A DNA stretch of 64,000 nt from Spongospora subterranea f. sp. subterranea (GCA_049724395.1 JAUGWO010000229.1:109564-173563); one strand, 5' to 3'. Shown: positions 10,201-22,628, numbered from the stretch's first letter. Translations and numbers: made by a program. Notes: generated by a model not told the origin, from the sequence alone.

Positions 10201-10988
10201 GTCCTTGATCGCAGCAGATGCGTTGTTTACATTGTCTTTGACTACGCCATCCAACAAATTCATTACTGGGCCCAATGTCCACCTTCCATCTGCCGTTTGT
10301 TTCCACGATTGTGACAGTGTTGATGGAGTTGCGCGAATTTCTTCAAGCGCCGACAAGCTGCAATCTGGCGACTTCAATAGGACGAGGAGAACGTCTCGAC
10401 CTTGTGCACAATGTTGGCGATCATACTCCACCAAATCGGGCAAAAGGGCGCTGTTTCCATCGACACCAGATTCCCTCCAATCGTACCCTGAACCAGGCTC
10501 ATCACGTCAAACATCATCCAGAAATACTCATCGGCCGATCGAGCAACGCTTTCAGCTAGCAGAGCGCGCTCAACCACCTCTTGAAGCGGATAATCGGTCG
10601 ATTGTTGATTGATTGAACACATTTCCAGGTCAGCAGCTATAGGATTGGGCCAATCCATCACCGAAGGTATTGGGTTATTGGCGAAATCCCAGATTGGAAC
10701 CGATACGCCCAGATGGGTCTCGATCGCTGCCAGAATCCCGACATAGACCTCCATCAGCGACACAGAATTGGTTCTCCCAACTGCTGGTGACGTCAGTGCC
10801 GTTTTCATGTCGCTCCAATGATCGCCGCGCCGCAATCGCGTGATCGTCTGGCAATACGCGTCGACATCGCTGGTGTTCATGGCCGATAGATCAGGGACTC
10901 CATCCGCCCAGCACTGGAAGGCGCCGACAATGGATATTAGATACAGACAAACGCCCAATTTCATTATGGCGTTCAGATAACCTGCCAT
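7277..10988 (-). CDS. secreted Pro/Gln/Gly-rich tandem-repeat protein
   Basis: Starting at 10988, the protein has a hydrophobic N-terminus (MKLGVCLYLISIVGAFQCWA) typical of a signal peptide, then a ~350-residue globular region rich in D, S and N. A long ORF with about 27 units of roughly 15 residues (PQQQPGQQPGPQPV, variants in the last positions) follows, about 8020-9160. A ~130-residue folded C-terminus contains FLVLEASHLSPKL and FLQVIGNGRLINRFFVVGP. Two frame changes near 10440 and 9900 fit short introns of roughly 38-70 nt. A ~64-nt intron (about 9707-9770, GTATTG...AGCAAAG) joins EPE to DVPAKGRGHPG and enters the repeat frame in phase. The repeats are not Gly-X-Y collagen. Extracellular structural, wall, adhesive or capsule proteins have such composition, but no family is recognised. 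Confidence 0.7.
8020..9160 (-). repeat. coding minisatellite, 45-bp unit, about 27 copies
   Basis: The unit is 45 bp (15 codons), in phase with the Pro/Gln repeat protein. Units at the low-coordinate (C-terminal) end, about 8030-8640, are nearly identical apart from a P/Q swap. Units above 8640 diverge with TQPM, PQNG and KGSF variants, and one unit near 8740 is shortened. This gradient points to recent homogenisation at one end. Confidence 0.9.
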
Positions 10989-11979
10989 GAGTCAACCTTC
11001 ACTGAGTCATTGACGTCAACACATATCTTCTATCGGGAAGGGCGCCTTGTGTGTTCGAACATGTTCACCACGATCTCCATTCCTACACGCTAACCGCTGA
11101 CGCGGTGGCGCTAGTGTTTTGTCGCCATAGCGGTTAACACGACGAAATTCGTATTCCCGTCGGTTGATCAGTACGTCTGACGACTCCTTGTATTGGCATC
11201 TTCAGTGCCGACCAAGGCAGACATTGTTAACAGTTCAGGGGTTCACAGGACAATATGTTCGTCCACAGGTGATGGTAAAACATTCAAAACAGAATCTGGG
11301 ATCATTTTTTTGGGAACCCATAGCATCAACTGGCAGAACGAGACAATCATTTCCAAATTCGTTTGTCCAAACTACAGATATTTTTTCAATTCAGATGATA
11401 GAACCGGAGTTTGAATATAATCTTTGATCAAAAACCATTTTGACCGTTTTGCGTGTTGAGCACGTGGAGTCCATATTGTTGGTGGTTTGTTGGACTTAGC
11501 TAAGCTATCAAGAATCGCATCATTCAAGTACTGTTAAGCGATATTCGATGATGATATCAAGATGGCCAGGTCTAGTCGGGTGTTACAGGAAAGATGTGGA
11601 ATTGACGAAAAAAAAAGGACGCGATGGACCATCAAAAGGACTCTACAAAAGTAGCGATGATCACAATTGTCATGGTTTATCGATAAAAAACGCAGCTACT
11701 GCCGGAATCTCTCCTGTACGTTCGTTTAGCTACGAAATCGCCATTTTCCGCCGACGATACTCAGCAGGGATTGTGATGGATTGCTCCGCTCAGGCGCTAC
11801 GATATGTGGGAATTGGGGAAGGCACATGTGAGTGATGAATGGCGGGGATTGACACAATACAAACTTCAGTGATCGACAAATGTCAGCTCTGATCAACGCG
11901 CTAAAAAAAAACGCTGGTTATAATGCTTGACGATATTCTCAGGGCGCTTCTTATATTGCCCTTTGACTGAATCCATTAT
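10989..11979. other. intergenic between repeat-protein gene and Nup214 block
   Basis: About 1 kb lies upstream of the signal-peptide gene. Overlapping ORFs at 11164-11430 (for example DGKTFKTESGIIFLGTH) are short and without recognised domains. The proximal part presumably holds the promoter of the 10988 gene, but no specific element can be pointed out. Confidence 0.3.
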
Positions 11980-12220
11980 TTACGCCATATGGCAGGGCAA
12001 ATCCAGGGTGTCGTATCCCTCCGATTGGTCCACATCCTCGTCGGGGTTCGAATCATCATCATTGCTAATAACAATGTACTAGTAAAAACATGATTAGCGT
12101 CCTCAACAATGTCCGAATGGACATCAATTTCCCCAAAACAATCAACTTTTGTTATTTTATCGGATTCCAATTCTATCTCGCAATCAACTTGATATCCTCG
12201 TCCCTTAAGCCATTTTTTGT
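11980..12220 (-). CDS. possible small gene with acidic C-terminus (3' exons)
   Basis: On the minus strand an exon reads GRGYQVDCEIELESDKITK and VDCFGEID. A 44-nt intron with a GCTAAT branch-like site and TTTTTACTAG acceptor joins it in phase to YIVISNDDDSNPDEDVDQ and GYDTLDLPCHMA, stop at 11980. The acidic C-terminal tail and good splice sites favour a real gene. Upstream exons could not be fixed because the minus frame above 12300 overlaps what looks like the first plus-strand Nup214 exon. No family is recognised. Confidence 0.4.
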
Positions 12221-12390
12221 TTTTGATTTTTGTTTTTGGAATTCGATATTGAGAAATTTCAATGTTTATCGTTTTCTGTTTGAAATGAACCGGGAGTGAT
12301 TGTCCGATTCCCACGTTCAGGGGATGATGTGGGTGGCGACGGCGGCCCGTTGACCGGTCCAGATCTCTATTGACGATCGGGTGTCCGTGA

Positions 12391-15300
12391 ATGGGTTGGC
12401 GAAGGGAAGGCGGCGGGCAGGTGCCTTTGGGAGCGGGCCCGTTCCCGAATGGGGCCGACCTGGGCCGCCTGGTCAACGGGACGGTGGTCTCGCAGGCGTC
12501 CGCCCTCATCATCACCATCTCTCCCGATCCTGGCCATATATTATCGGCCCCTATCGCTGACGTCCTTCAGGGGTCCTCATCTTCTCTCCCATATTCTCTT
12601 CCTCTAATCTACAGATGAAGGTGAAAGGAATCTTATCGCATCGCTAGACCCTTAATTGCCTCTATATCGTAAATTGGAATCGTTATTTGAGTTCTTGGAT
12701 TTTCATTTTTTGACCTTTTCAACTGTTCACGGTTTTTACCTTCATTACAGTTTTTGTGTTTTTTCGTCAGTCTTCAGTTTGAACCCTAATTCGTCACCAA
12801 TGGGCATTTTTCTCAAAATATCCGTCCCTAATTGCCATTATTTATCAGAATATTCATCATCTGGACGTGTCAATTGATGGACGGATCCTTGCCGTTTGCG
12901 CTGAAAATGAACTTCGCTTTTTGACCGTCGCTAATCTATCCCAACATCCTATCCGATCTGACAAATTCGCGGCCGACGTGATCGATTTCGCATTTAGTCC
13001 AACAAGCCCCGGCCAGTTCGCCCTCGCGACAGCTGATGGTGCCGTTCACATTGGAGAATCCAATAGCGCCATGTCCAGTGTTTCCATCTCGGCGTCGTCA
13101 TGTAAGTGATGCTGTGCAGTCGGTTGCCAATGTCGGTAGTGAATTTTGTCCAGGTTGTTGGGCGGTTGGCTCGGCCACCGCGCTGGTCTGTGGTCATCAG
13201 GATGGGTCGCTGTCGTTGAGAGCCTCGGACTCCAACCGGGTCCAATATCAATGGGATCGTGCCATGCCCGCTCCGATCACATTCGTGAAATCGATCACCG
13301 CCACGATCATTCTTATCGGATGTTACTCGCCTGATGAAGCCATTCAACTAAAGGTTTTAACACTTTCAAATAAGGTAAATACTGCTGATTCTCGTCCTAT
13401 CAGTTGGCGATTTTTTCCTCTGAATTCTCTCTACGACGTTGATCTACGTTTCGACACGAGGGCCTTTTTCTATTTTTTTCAACTTGTGAACTGATTGTGA
13501 CAGTTTCCCGTCTTACGTTCAGATAGAAGAATCGAAGTTGGTGGATGTGGAGGATTGGTTCACGGGTTCTCCACCCGAATGTCGCATCCGCTGTCAGGTC
13601 ATTATTGACTGGGGGTTGGTTCTGCTCTCGACATCGGCCACGACCGAAATCGCGGCGTTCACGCTCGATCCTGAAACTGGCACATTACGAGAAACTGTTA
13701 ACGACGACGGTGAATCAATCCTGTTCGAAAGCGTCAGCGATTCAGTGGCCTGTGTTATGACGGGTATGGCGATAGATTTCTCCTGCGCGAGGTCGTCGTT
13801 GGTCAGAGTGCTGCTTAAACGGGTCTCTGGGTTATGTTCAAGCCGTGTCTATGCTATAGGTTGGGCAACGTGTCGGGCGTCCCGTTCCGTCACTGCTTGT
13901 CACTTCCAGTGAAGGCGTCGTCGATGTTTTTCATATTGTTGGAGATGCTGATCTCCCCATTGATCGACTTTTATGTGTCGCCCCCCGGGTTAGGGTTGGT
14001 CGTTTTTTGTTTCTTGAATGTTTCGGGTTGTTTTATTGCTATTTGATAACGTTTTCAGTTCACCTGGTTATTTTGACCGTTTTCTACAGGGACCGACCGG
14101 ACCAAATGATCATGTGAAACCTGCCCCTGTTGGCCGCGATTTCCCTACACTTGTTCGGCAATCGAATCAACCGGGCTCATCAGTTCACCCTAAACCTCGA
14201 GTTGAGGTAGCGGTCGCTCCACGATTACAGGTCGATTCGACTTCGGGGATTCGTTCCCGAGTCCGACATCGAGCAGGCCTTTGTCAAAGGCCTTCAGGTC
14301 ATGTCCGACAATTTACTGGCCCTGGCGAGAATGGCAGCGACGCCGCCATCGACCGACCTCCCAATCCAGGACCTCGTGGAGCAAGCAACGTCCTGCCAAC
14401 AGCGCCTTCAGGGTATGCTACAAGACCTTGCAACGCAAGGTCTTGCCAGCCTAGATGAGACGATGGTCGACTGCCGTGCCATGCTGGCCCGCGGCCGGGT
14501 TGAACTGGCCGCCCATGATCAGTATCGCGAAGAACGTTACTCTAGGCCGCCAGACGAGAAGAGCGTGGCGCTCCAGGACGCAATTCGCACTCGCATCGGT
14601 GAGCTGAGGAATTCGTTGGAGAATTTGAAGCTGGGCCTGGACATGTCCCGGGTGCAGCGATCGACTCGACCGCTTCAGCTCGTCTATACAACCATCAATC
14701 AGAATGCGGCGCTGCTCGACCAATACCAGGACGCGATTTCGCAGTTGGAGGCGAATTTCCAGGAGCTGATGGCGGTCAAACGTCAGATTAAGGTTTCGGC
14801 CCATCTCGACCAGCCCAAGACGGTCAGTCCGGTACGTGAGGAAATCAACCAGATCTATGAACGTGCCCTTCGCTACGTCAGCCATCAAAATCGAGCTACG
14901 ATTCAAGCAACGGACGGCGAAAACGATCAATGGGAGGTTAATCTGGATTTCGACGAGATTGATCGATCGGGAAGTGATCTTCGTTCCATTGCCGCTGACC
15001 GCGTTCAGCAGAATCTTCTGGACGCCATTTCTGAAGAGGTCGATTTCAAGTTTGGGTTCATGTTTTTGAGGTTTTTCCTCCTGCGTAGCTTTTTTCAGTA
15101 TTTTCTCAATTACTCGTTGACAGATCATGTCACGGACGGTGTTCATTATGGATTTTTGTTTCTCTTGTTTGCACTCTCACACCCTCGATTATTGCTGATT
15201 TGTTTGTTCTAGGACGCCGCCGCGATCGCGGCAATCTTCGCCCCGGAAGAACCCGTAACTCTATCTCCGGTACCAACTCCACCTGCCCCGTCCGCTCCTT

Positions 15301-17371
15301 CCAGATCTTTTGCTGTGACTCCCCTAAAATCTCCTTCCTTTCCATCTCCATCTGCCCCGTTTGCTCCGTCCCGCTCCATGGCGGTGTCGTCTTCCCAACA
15401 ATCTCCTTCTGTTCCACCTTCCGGAAATTCTCTATTTCCTCAGCCTTCAGCTGCCCCTTTCACACCCTCCGGTACGTTTGCAACCTCTACGCCACTTCAA
15501 TCTTCGTCGGTTCCATCATCGACAGTTTTCTCTTCTCTCGCTACTCCCGAATCTGGTATTTTTTTTTTCGGTATTGCACCGTGTTTTCTCTAACATTTTC
15601 ACTAGTTCCACCGCCGTTGGCAGCAGTTTCCTCTGTTTCGTTGTCTTTCCCTGTTTCGACTACAGGAAATGCATCGTTTTCTTTGTCTACTCCCACGAAA
15701 CAGTCAGCACCAGTGGCGCGACGAAGTTTCCCGATCATTGCGCGTTCCCCATCGCCATCCGCTCACGAAGAGGGTTCCGAGGAGGTTTATGAAGAATCCG
15801 ATTTTTCCGGGTCAGAAGAAGAAGATCGCGAGACGGAGGATGAGCAGGAAGTTTTAGCAGAAGAATTAACGGAAAGGGAATTCGAAGAAGAACATGGTGT
15901 GGATGTTGAACACAATGGAGTTCGGGAATCCGAGAGCGCTGAAGACGACCTGAAACCGGAGATGAACTCATTTTTTGAAGATCAAGAGCCGTATGCTGAA
16001 GAAGATGCGGCTTACGATCAGAAAGTGCATTTAGTGGAAGAGCCTAGCGACGAGGCACCTGAACCTGAAAGATTCGAACCGGATGAATCTGAAACTATCG
16101 CAGCGCTAGAGAGGATTTCGACCAAGGAACGTGAATTAGCTCAGTCATTGCCGGCGCATGATGAGGAAGTCGATTCATCGGCACCGCCACCAATGACAAT
16201 GCCAGTCATCAACGTATTCTCATCGGCCAAAACTACTTCCACTCCATTCTTCGCTGTAGGTTCATCTTCGCCTTTCGCAGCCGCATTTAATTCGAAAACG
16301 ACCACGGCGACGACCGGATTTGGGACGAGTTCCGCCAATGTATTCGTCCAATCAACCAAGGCCGTTTTCGGTGCCTCGACCCAGCAACAACCGTCTACTG
16401 ATAATAACGAACATCCTTCCCCCAATCCGATGGTTTTGCCAACTTCTTCATTCTCGCTCGCCGAAAGGGGTTCTGCCTCAACGAACATGCTTGCCCAATC
16501 AACCGGCTCAGTGTTCGGCACGCCGAATTCATCACAGCAATCGCCGAAAGTGGAGGGCGTTGTGTCGCCTGCCGTTCAAACTCCAGCGTCTTTTTTCGAT
16601 TCCACTGCCACTGCACCTCAATTGACGTTCGGCGCCCCTAATCAGTCTGCGAAAGCCAACGCTGATCAATTGTCTGGCGGCCTCACGATGATGATGGAAT
16701 CACCCGCCTGCCCACCGATGTCATTCGACGGATTTGGCCTTGGTTCCAAGCCGTCGTCCTCACCGGCAACCAACCCGTTCGCCACCGTCCAACAACCCCC
16801 TACCAGTGGCGTTAGTGGTCCTACCACCTCCGACGTCTTCGGCAAACCAATGACACTGAGCGCGTTCGGTTCCTCGACTCGTCCGACCTCAAATGTTTTT
16901 GCCCAGCAGACACCCGTGTCGAATAATCCCTTTGCCAGGGCGGCGTCGTCATCAGGAAATTCTGCTGGGTCCACGGCCACTGGTGCCGTCTTTGGTCAGG
17001 CTGCAGTTTTTGGCGCCATGCCATCGCAATTGTCTGGCTTCGGGTCGTCCGCATTTGGTGGTAATCAACCTATGGCAGCGTTTGGGTCGTCATCGACCTT
17101 TGGCGCGGCGTCAACGTTTGGATCTATTGCGAATTCAACGCCGGCGTTCGGTTCAGCGCAAGGGTTCGGGGCAACGTCCAATCCAATGTCGTCGGGATTT
17201 GGATCAAGAGGAGTCAGCGCGCCGGCGTTTGGTTCATCGTCAGCGACGGCTAGTTTCTCACAGCTGGCGACTACAGCGCCGCCCGCATTTCCATCGGCTC
17301 CGACGCCGTCGACTCCCGCAAAGTTTTCTTTCAACACGAGTAACTTCAGAGGTGGAGGGTCAAATGATTAA
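12391..17371 (+). CDS. NUP214: nucleoporin Nup214-like: propeller, coiled coil, FG repeats
   Basis: The N-terminal exons give a WD/beta-propeller-like region: ALIITISPDPGHILSAPIAD, LDVSIDGRILAVCAENELRF, GSATALVCGHQDGSLSL and VGRPVPSLLVTSSEGVVDVF. Then come a helical coiled-coil region (SDNLLALARMAA through ERALRYVSHQNRA), an acidic stretch (about 15780-16080) and a C-terminal FG domain (about 16200-17340) with many FG, VFG, AFG and GFG motifs. This order, propeller then coiled coil then FG tail, is that of Nup214/CAN (yeast Nup159) on the cytoplasmic face of the pore. It docks the Dbp5/DDX19 helicase for mRNA export and binds exportin. Introns are 40-90 nt, including a 52-nt one at 13100-13151. 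The start is uncertain: ATG 12391 is a guess, since the exon at 12850 needs upstream sequence. The family call is strong. Confidence 0.85.
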
Positions 17372-17578
17372 TCCAATCGTAATCTATCTACACAATATCG
17401 GTTTCAATTTTTTAGCAAATCAAACTCGTTGACCGTAGTGATTTCGCCGCTTTTCCTACATTTCTATTCCTCTACCGGTTTCGGGAAAGTTCGCCAGTGA
17501 AGTGGAATGGCGCTGTTAATACTGATCCTACTAACACGGTTCCGCCCAATGAAGCAATGTTTGACCGTTATATATATA

Positions 17579-20515
17579 TTATCGCGATTCAACTGGAGTT
17601 CGGATGAGATTGTTAACGAGAGCGCTGGCCCGAGCATGGACGTCGGGGTTGGTGGAACGCGACTTGGCCGCTTTAGCGATTTTCAGCCCGTCGGCGGTCA
17701 TGATCAGTTTCGCCAGTTTCGGATCGGTAGACATCATGGCAAGACCGGCCAGCGCTGCGCAAAGCTCTCGGTCGCTTTCTCCAGCTCTGGCGAATAACGC
17801 GAAAATCTTCACGTCTTGTTCGCCGTTGACCGACAGTCGATTGAACCCCGCTTTACACGCGATCAGATTGGTCATTGCTTCCAATGCGGCCACCTGTATC
17901 TTGCTGTTGGCGCTACTCAGGCAAGACGTCAGCTTTTGCCATCCGTTCAGCGACAGGATGCGCTCGCGAGTCTCCTCGTCCAGGCTGGCCACGTTCGTCA
18001 ACGCCAGAAGTGCCTCGTACTCGTGCATCTCGTGCAGGGCCGACTCCAGGAACTCCAGCAACAGCTTGGGCAATGCGCCCAGGACTCGGTCGCCGACCAA
18101 GGCCGGGTTCATCCGGATGCAAATTCGGGCCACCGCCAAGCTGGCGTCATATAGCAATGTTTCCGGGCGAGATTCTGCCAACAAAGTAATGAGATATGGC
18201 GCGGAACAATAGGTTGCGACCGACCCCGATCCGTTAGAGCAATGTTGACCAGCGACTTTAGGGCTCCATCAGCGACCAATCGGCCAGACCCGGTTGGACA
18301 CGATGATAATCGTAGAAGTGCCTTGGCGATGGTCGTGTGCAGTTGAACAGTCTGCAGTTCGGGCGATGAATTCTCAACGATGTTGGACAGGACGCTGGCG
18401 GCACCGGATTCTATCAGAACCAAGCGGACCTGGGCGATTTCGTCCGCTGAACCCGCCGCCGCTGTTAGGTCAATACCTTTCTCGGAACCGGGGACCCCTT
18501 TAGCTGCCAACGCTTTCATTTTCTCTGTATCCGAATCCACCTAAAACGTGCCCGATTAGCGTACGGAATGTAAAATGTGAAAAACGTTGACCGGAACGAA
18601 CAAAATACTGGAGAAGAATCGAACTCAACGCCATTCGATCCCAACCAGAGCGATATAAGATGAACAATGTGGAACACAATAAAACCCAAAAACAAAACGA
18701 AAAGCTAACAGACCTGAGAATCAAAGCGTAGGTCATCGGACGATGTGGCGAAGGATGCGATGATGTGAGCGAGGGCATAAGGTTGTCCAGGAGTGGAAGT
18801 TAACACCTGGCGTAGACGGGCGGCGTCCCCAGCCAACGCCGTCTTCGTCGGTGAATAGACAGACAGGTACATGAGCGCCTCGAACGCAACCGCCTGCGTT
18901 GTCGGATTCTGGATTGCAAAGCAAACGGCGTCGATCAGATCCGGATCGCTGAGAATCGTCTTATTCAATGTCGAGTCGGTTCCCGCCAATTTCGACAGCG
19001 CCAAACAGGAATATGCGGATGCTGATGGATTTGTCGAACTGAGCGCGTCGAAGAAGATGAAGGAGAAATCGGCTTCGATGATCGCCTTGCGGATCGATGT
19101 ATCGGAGCTGGCCAACGCTAGAACCTGCGTTGCCTTCTCGCGTAAGTCCGACTCTGACGATGTGGCCAGATCCAGAAGACAGGAAAGGCGTTCCGACTGG
19201 GCGATGAACGAGTGAACCTGCGTTGGCGCTACGATGAGCAGCATGGACAGCGCCGTCAGTGCCGATGAACACAGGTCTGATTTGGGCGAGAGCAACGGCG
19301 TCAACAATCCCTGACACATATTGACGAACTCGTCCTCGCAGGTCGCCGCCTTTCCCCCATCTGGCTGGAACTCGACCTTGGCCAACAGCGTCAGTAACGT
19401 GATCAGTTCCGACGGGGGTGACTTGACGGCCAGTAACAGTGGCTGTAACAGCTCCTGGCGAACAATCCGTAACGTGTCGCAGGACTTTCTCACGATGGCG
19501 ATCAGGCCGGTAACAACAGCTGGGGAATGGTTCGGATCTAACAGACCGGCGTGCAGACTCTGGCACAGCGACGTGATGACGGCGGTGGCCGTGGCGTCAC
19601 TGTCCGATGGCGTCATCATCGCGTTACATAGCGCCATCCAGGCCGGGTCGAACTCCGACATGACAAGGAAGCTGGCGATCTGGTCGGCGTCTAGCTGGGG
19701 GATCAGGTCGTGGTAGGCACAGGTCGTTAATTGTGTTAGAACACCAAGACAGGCTCTGGCACGAGCCCGACCGCCATCGTCCACGTTCCCGTTCCGCTGG
19801 CGCATGATGCAATCGGTGACCGATTCGTCCACCAGATACCGGACCAGACGATCATTGCGAGCCACGTTCGGCCCTTGACTAGGATTCTGCACGAGAATCT
19901 GGACAATCAAACCCAGATCCGACACCTAAAACGACCAGTAAGGGATTTACCAACACGAAAATTGGTGTTCGACGACACGATAGTCAATAACTTTTGACAA
20001 ACTCGAAACGGTGAGAACAGATATACGGTGGTTGAGCAGAAGAGTACCTTGATATTATCACTAGATCCATCCCGTTCACGTTGACCCAATATACGGGAGG
20101 CAACACTGTTGGCATCGCTATGGAGCGCTGCTATACGTTGGCGAATGGCGCCGGCCGTCTGGCTATAGAGCGCCATATGACCAGGGTCGGCTCGTATCAC
20201 CTCATTCAGCTCATGTCCGGCTTCCTCATATCTTCCCATCTGGTCCAACGCCAGCGCCCGGCGATAACGGCCCTTGATCGACCCGGAGTCCAGCGCCAGG
20301 GCGGATTCCGCATCGGCCAACGCCAGGGCGCCATCATTACGTTTGAGGTGGCATTGACATCGATTCAGGAGACACGATAGTCTAATTAGCACGTTTTCGT
20401 CATCGGTGGCCGATTCGAGCGCCTTCGAATACGCCTCGATTGCAGCGGAATAATCGCCCTGGCGAAACGCCTTGTTCCCCAGCTCTTTCAACTCCAATAC
20501 CGACCTGGTTTCCAT
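17579..20515 (-). CDS. UNC45: UNC-45 myosin chaperone (TPR + UCS)
   Basis: ATG at 20515 opens METRSVLELKELGNKAFRQG, a TPR domain of three repeats with the Hsp90-clamp pattern (GNKAF, Y-S-A-I-E-Y, N-R-C-H-L-K, Y-R-R-A-L-A). Introns separate it from a long central armadillo region (DLGLIVQILVQNPSQGPNVA onward), then SDTEKMKALAAKG and the C-terminal UCS armadillo (YDASLAVARICIRMNP through VHARASALVNNLIRTPVESR, stop at 17579). The last intron (46 nt, about 18180-18225) restores the frame. Summed length is about 870 residues, close to the 930-960 of animal UNC-45. UNC-45 folds myosin motor domains together with Hsp90 in the cytoplasm. Fungal UCS proteins lack the TPR, so this version is of the animal/protist kind. 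It is convergent with Nup214, with only ~200 bp between the stops. Confidence 0.92.
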
Positions 20516-21242
20516 TCGACAAGAAAAACGATTCGCCTGAGCGAGATTTGCGCACACAAGATGGACAAAACTGTGTAAGATCTTATTGTGGTGAATCGAT
20601 TCCCCCAGGTACAGTCGGCGACCCGCGACCTGTTTATCGGCAAGGCCGAGGCGGCCAAGGCATTCAGGTTCACAAGTCCGCAAATTCCTCAAACGGCCAG
20701 TTGGATCAACAGTTGATTGAGGCGGTGCGATAAGCCCATGAAGAATAGTATCGGTGGGAGTAGGGGGCGCCAGTACAGGTCGTAATTCATCCCCTTCCTC
20801 AACCACACAGGGAGTTGACCAAGGGTTAGGCAAACACCTTGACCCGATGTCGCAAATATATCACGTGTTCCCTTGAGTCCCATTGTAAAAGTATCGGCCG
20901 AAGTGAGTTGTTTCAATCAGTTTACTTTGGGACCATCAATGTGTTTCATGTTCGAATAATCAATTGCACCCATTCCAAACGCAATTGATCCAAGGGTTAT
21001 CCTGATAAAACTGTTGGGCTTTATTAACAATAAATCAAGATCAACAAATACATCACGGGGCCAGATGGTTTCGCAACCGACAAAGAAAATTTCAATTGTT
21101 TCAGCGTTAACATTACTCGAACATGAAACACATTGTCGATCACTATAGCTGTGATTTGATAGAAACAAATCGTCAAACTTGTCAACGCCCCTACACAAAA
21201 AATGTGGCTGATATTCACAAAGGGTCTTCGGCAACCAAACAA
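20516..21242. other. spacer upstream of UNC-45
   Basis: The stretch contains the 5' flank of UNC-45 and the 3' flank of the next minus-strand gene. The UNC-45 frame stays open upstream of its ATG to 20833 without good coding character. Other ORFs are short. No gene is supported. Confidence 0.35.
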
Positions 21243-21971
21243 TTATTGGTTCCGCCATCGGGTCATCTGTCTGCTAACCCGTGTTTGAGTCTGTGTGGGG
21301 ATTGAGGCGCTTTCCATACCAATGTGCCCACATTCATCTGTCTCGCTTTCCGGATCGGCATTCGACATTGGAGTGTTGGTGGGAGATGGCAAATGCAGAA
21401 CTGGTGCATCAGTCAGGATGGTGTCGAGTTGGACGTTATCTGAAATCGCTACTGAGATCTGCCACAGAAATTGTCGGTGTCGTCGAATGGACTTCCGATA
21501 TGAATAGCCTCTCAACAAACAGCCCCAACATTGCTTTGATTGGCTTTTTTGCCTGTTTGCCCCTTGGCGAAATGGTATTTCAGGTTCTGATGGCTATCTC
21601 ACGGTTGGCGAATTGAACCCATAATCCAATCAATATCACCATCGACATCACTTCTCCATCATAACCAGCCAACGTGTCTTTCGTCGTTTCGTCCGAATCC
21701 AGTCGCCGGCGAGGTCCAGACCTATCACCAACTTCACCGCTGACCCAGCTCGTGACTATCCAGTTCATTGTTTGGGCGATCGATTGACCGGTTTCCCGAT
21801 GACCCAACAGGGGGATCCACTCTACAGACCGACTAATTATCGCCGACTTGGCAATTCTCTGCCCAACCTCCGATAGTCATTGTCATTCGAGTTGTGGTTG
21901 GAATTGGGGTGTGATCCTCCTCGACCAAGAACCTGATTGTTTGTCGTTGCCTGACGAATGGCGCTGTACAT
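21243..21971 (-). CDS. unknown basic protein, three exons
   Basis: From ATG 21971 the first exon reads MYSAIRQATTNNQVLGRGG, an Asn/Ser-rich stretch (PNSNHNSNDNDYRR) and LGRELP. A 26-nt GT-AG interval joins in phase to WIPLLGHRETGQSIAQTMNW and ...DTLAGYDGE. A ~58-nt intron then leads to PSEPEIPFRQGANRQK, QCWGCLLRGYSYRKSIRRHR and VQLDTILTDAPVLHLPSP, ending TRWRNQ at 21243. The product is about 215 residues and no domain is recognised. The very short first intron needs transcript proof. Its start overlaps by a few bases the start of the plus-strand gene at 21958. Without the first join, the later exons still look coding. Confidence 0.5.
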
Positions 21972-22628
21972 GTCGCGCGATCTTGCTTTGGCCCAATCCG
22001 AACTGATCCTGGTTCGATATGGCATCGACAATCTAACCGACGCCTATTCCCGTAATGTTCACGAACAGGATAAACCTTTCGTCTCGCCCTCCATGTACTA
22101 TAAACGCCTTCTGTCTCTTGAACGACAACTCACTCACGAGATCCGATTTTTGGCCGAACGCCCTCGACCAGGTACTCCACACCATTTTCAAACCAAATTT
22201 TCTACCGTTCTAATCGGTTTGGGTTTTGTCGAACCTTTTTTCCACAGTTCAAAAAAATTGCCCGTTCATTATGGGTTATTGAACATTTAAAACAATCTCA
22301 ATTTGCATTTCCCATTTCAGTTGAACCGGATCGCCGAATCAAACCAGCCGGGAATTGGTTTGTTCGTTCTGTCAACGCTTTAAATCCGAGTAAGTGACTT
22401 GAATTTTACCGATACACAACATCTTTTTCTGTATTGAATCGCTATAGCTGAACAATATTCAACTCTTTCATCCTCTCCATATCTTAATCTCTGCAATTTT
22501 TCTCAGTAAAATACGAGGAGCGGCCTGTCAGGAATCCTCCTCGGCGACGTCCAAACCCCATTCCGATTCCGGAAGCGGGTGCAGTTCCTGAACCCGATAA
22601 ACGACAGGGTCGCCAACGATCCAATTGA
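21958..22628 (+). CDS. small unknown protein with Pro/Arg-rich tail, three exons
   Basis: Exon 1 (ATG 21958, or the in-frame ATG at 21970) reads RDLALAQSELILVRYGIDNL, then VSPSMYYKRLLSLERQLTHE and IRFLAERPRP. The intron GTACTCC...CATTTCAG (about 22175-22320) joins in phase to EPDRRIKPAGNWFVRSVNAL. A second intron (GTAAGT...TTCTCAG, about 22391-22506) joins to KYEERPVRNPPRRRPNP and the end GRQRSN, stop near 22628. The product is about 134 residues, helical at first and then basic and proline-rich. Both junctions have consensus splice sites and preserve frame, so the gene is credible. No family is recognised. Confidence 0.65.

Noticed and set aside
14451-15146. 231-codon minus ORF inside Nup214
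   Set aside because: Antisense shadow of the coiled-coil exon, without domain or codon support.
17604-18212. 202-codon plus ORF at the UNC-45 3' end
   Set aside because: Antisense to the UCS domain exon; composition is that of a shadow frame.
18961-19566. 201-codon minus ORF in another frame of UNC-45
   Set aside because: Overlaps the armadillo frame that matches UNC-45; no domain of its own.
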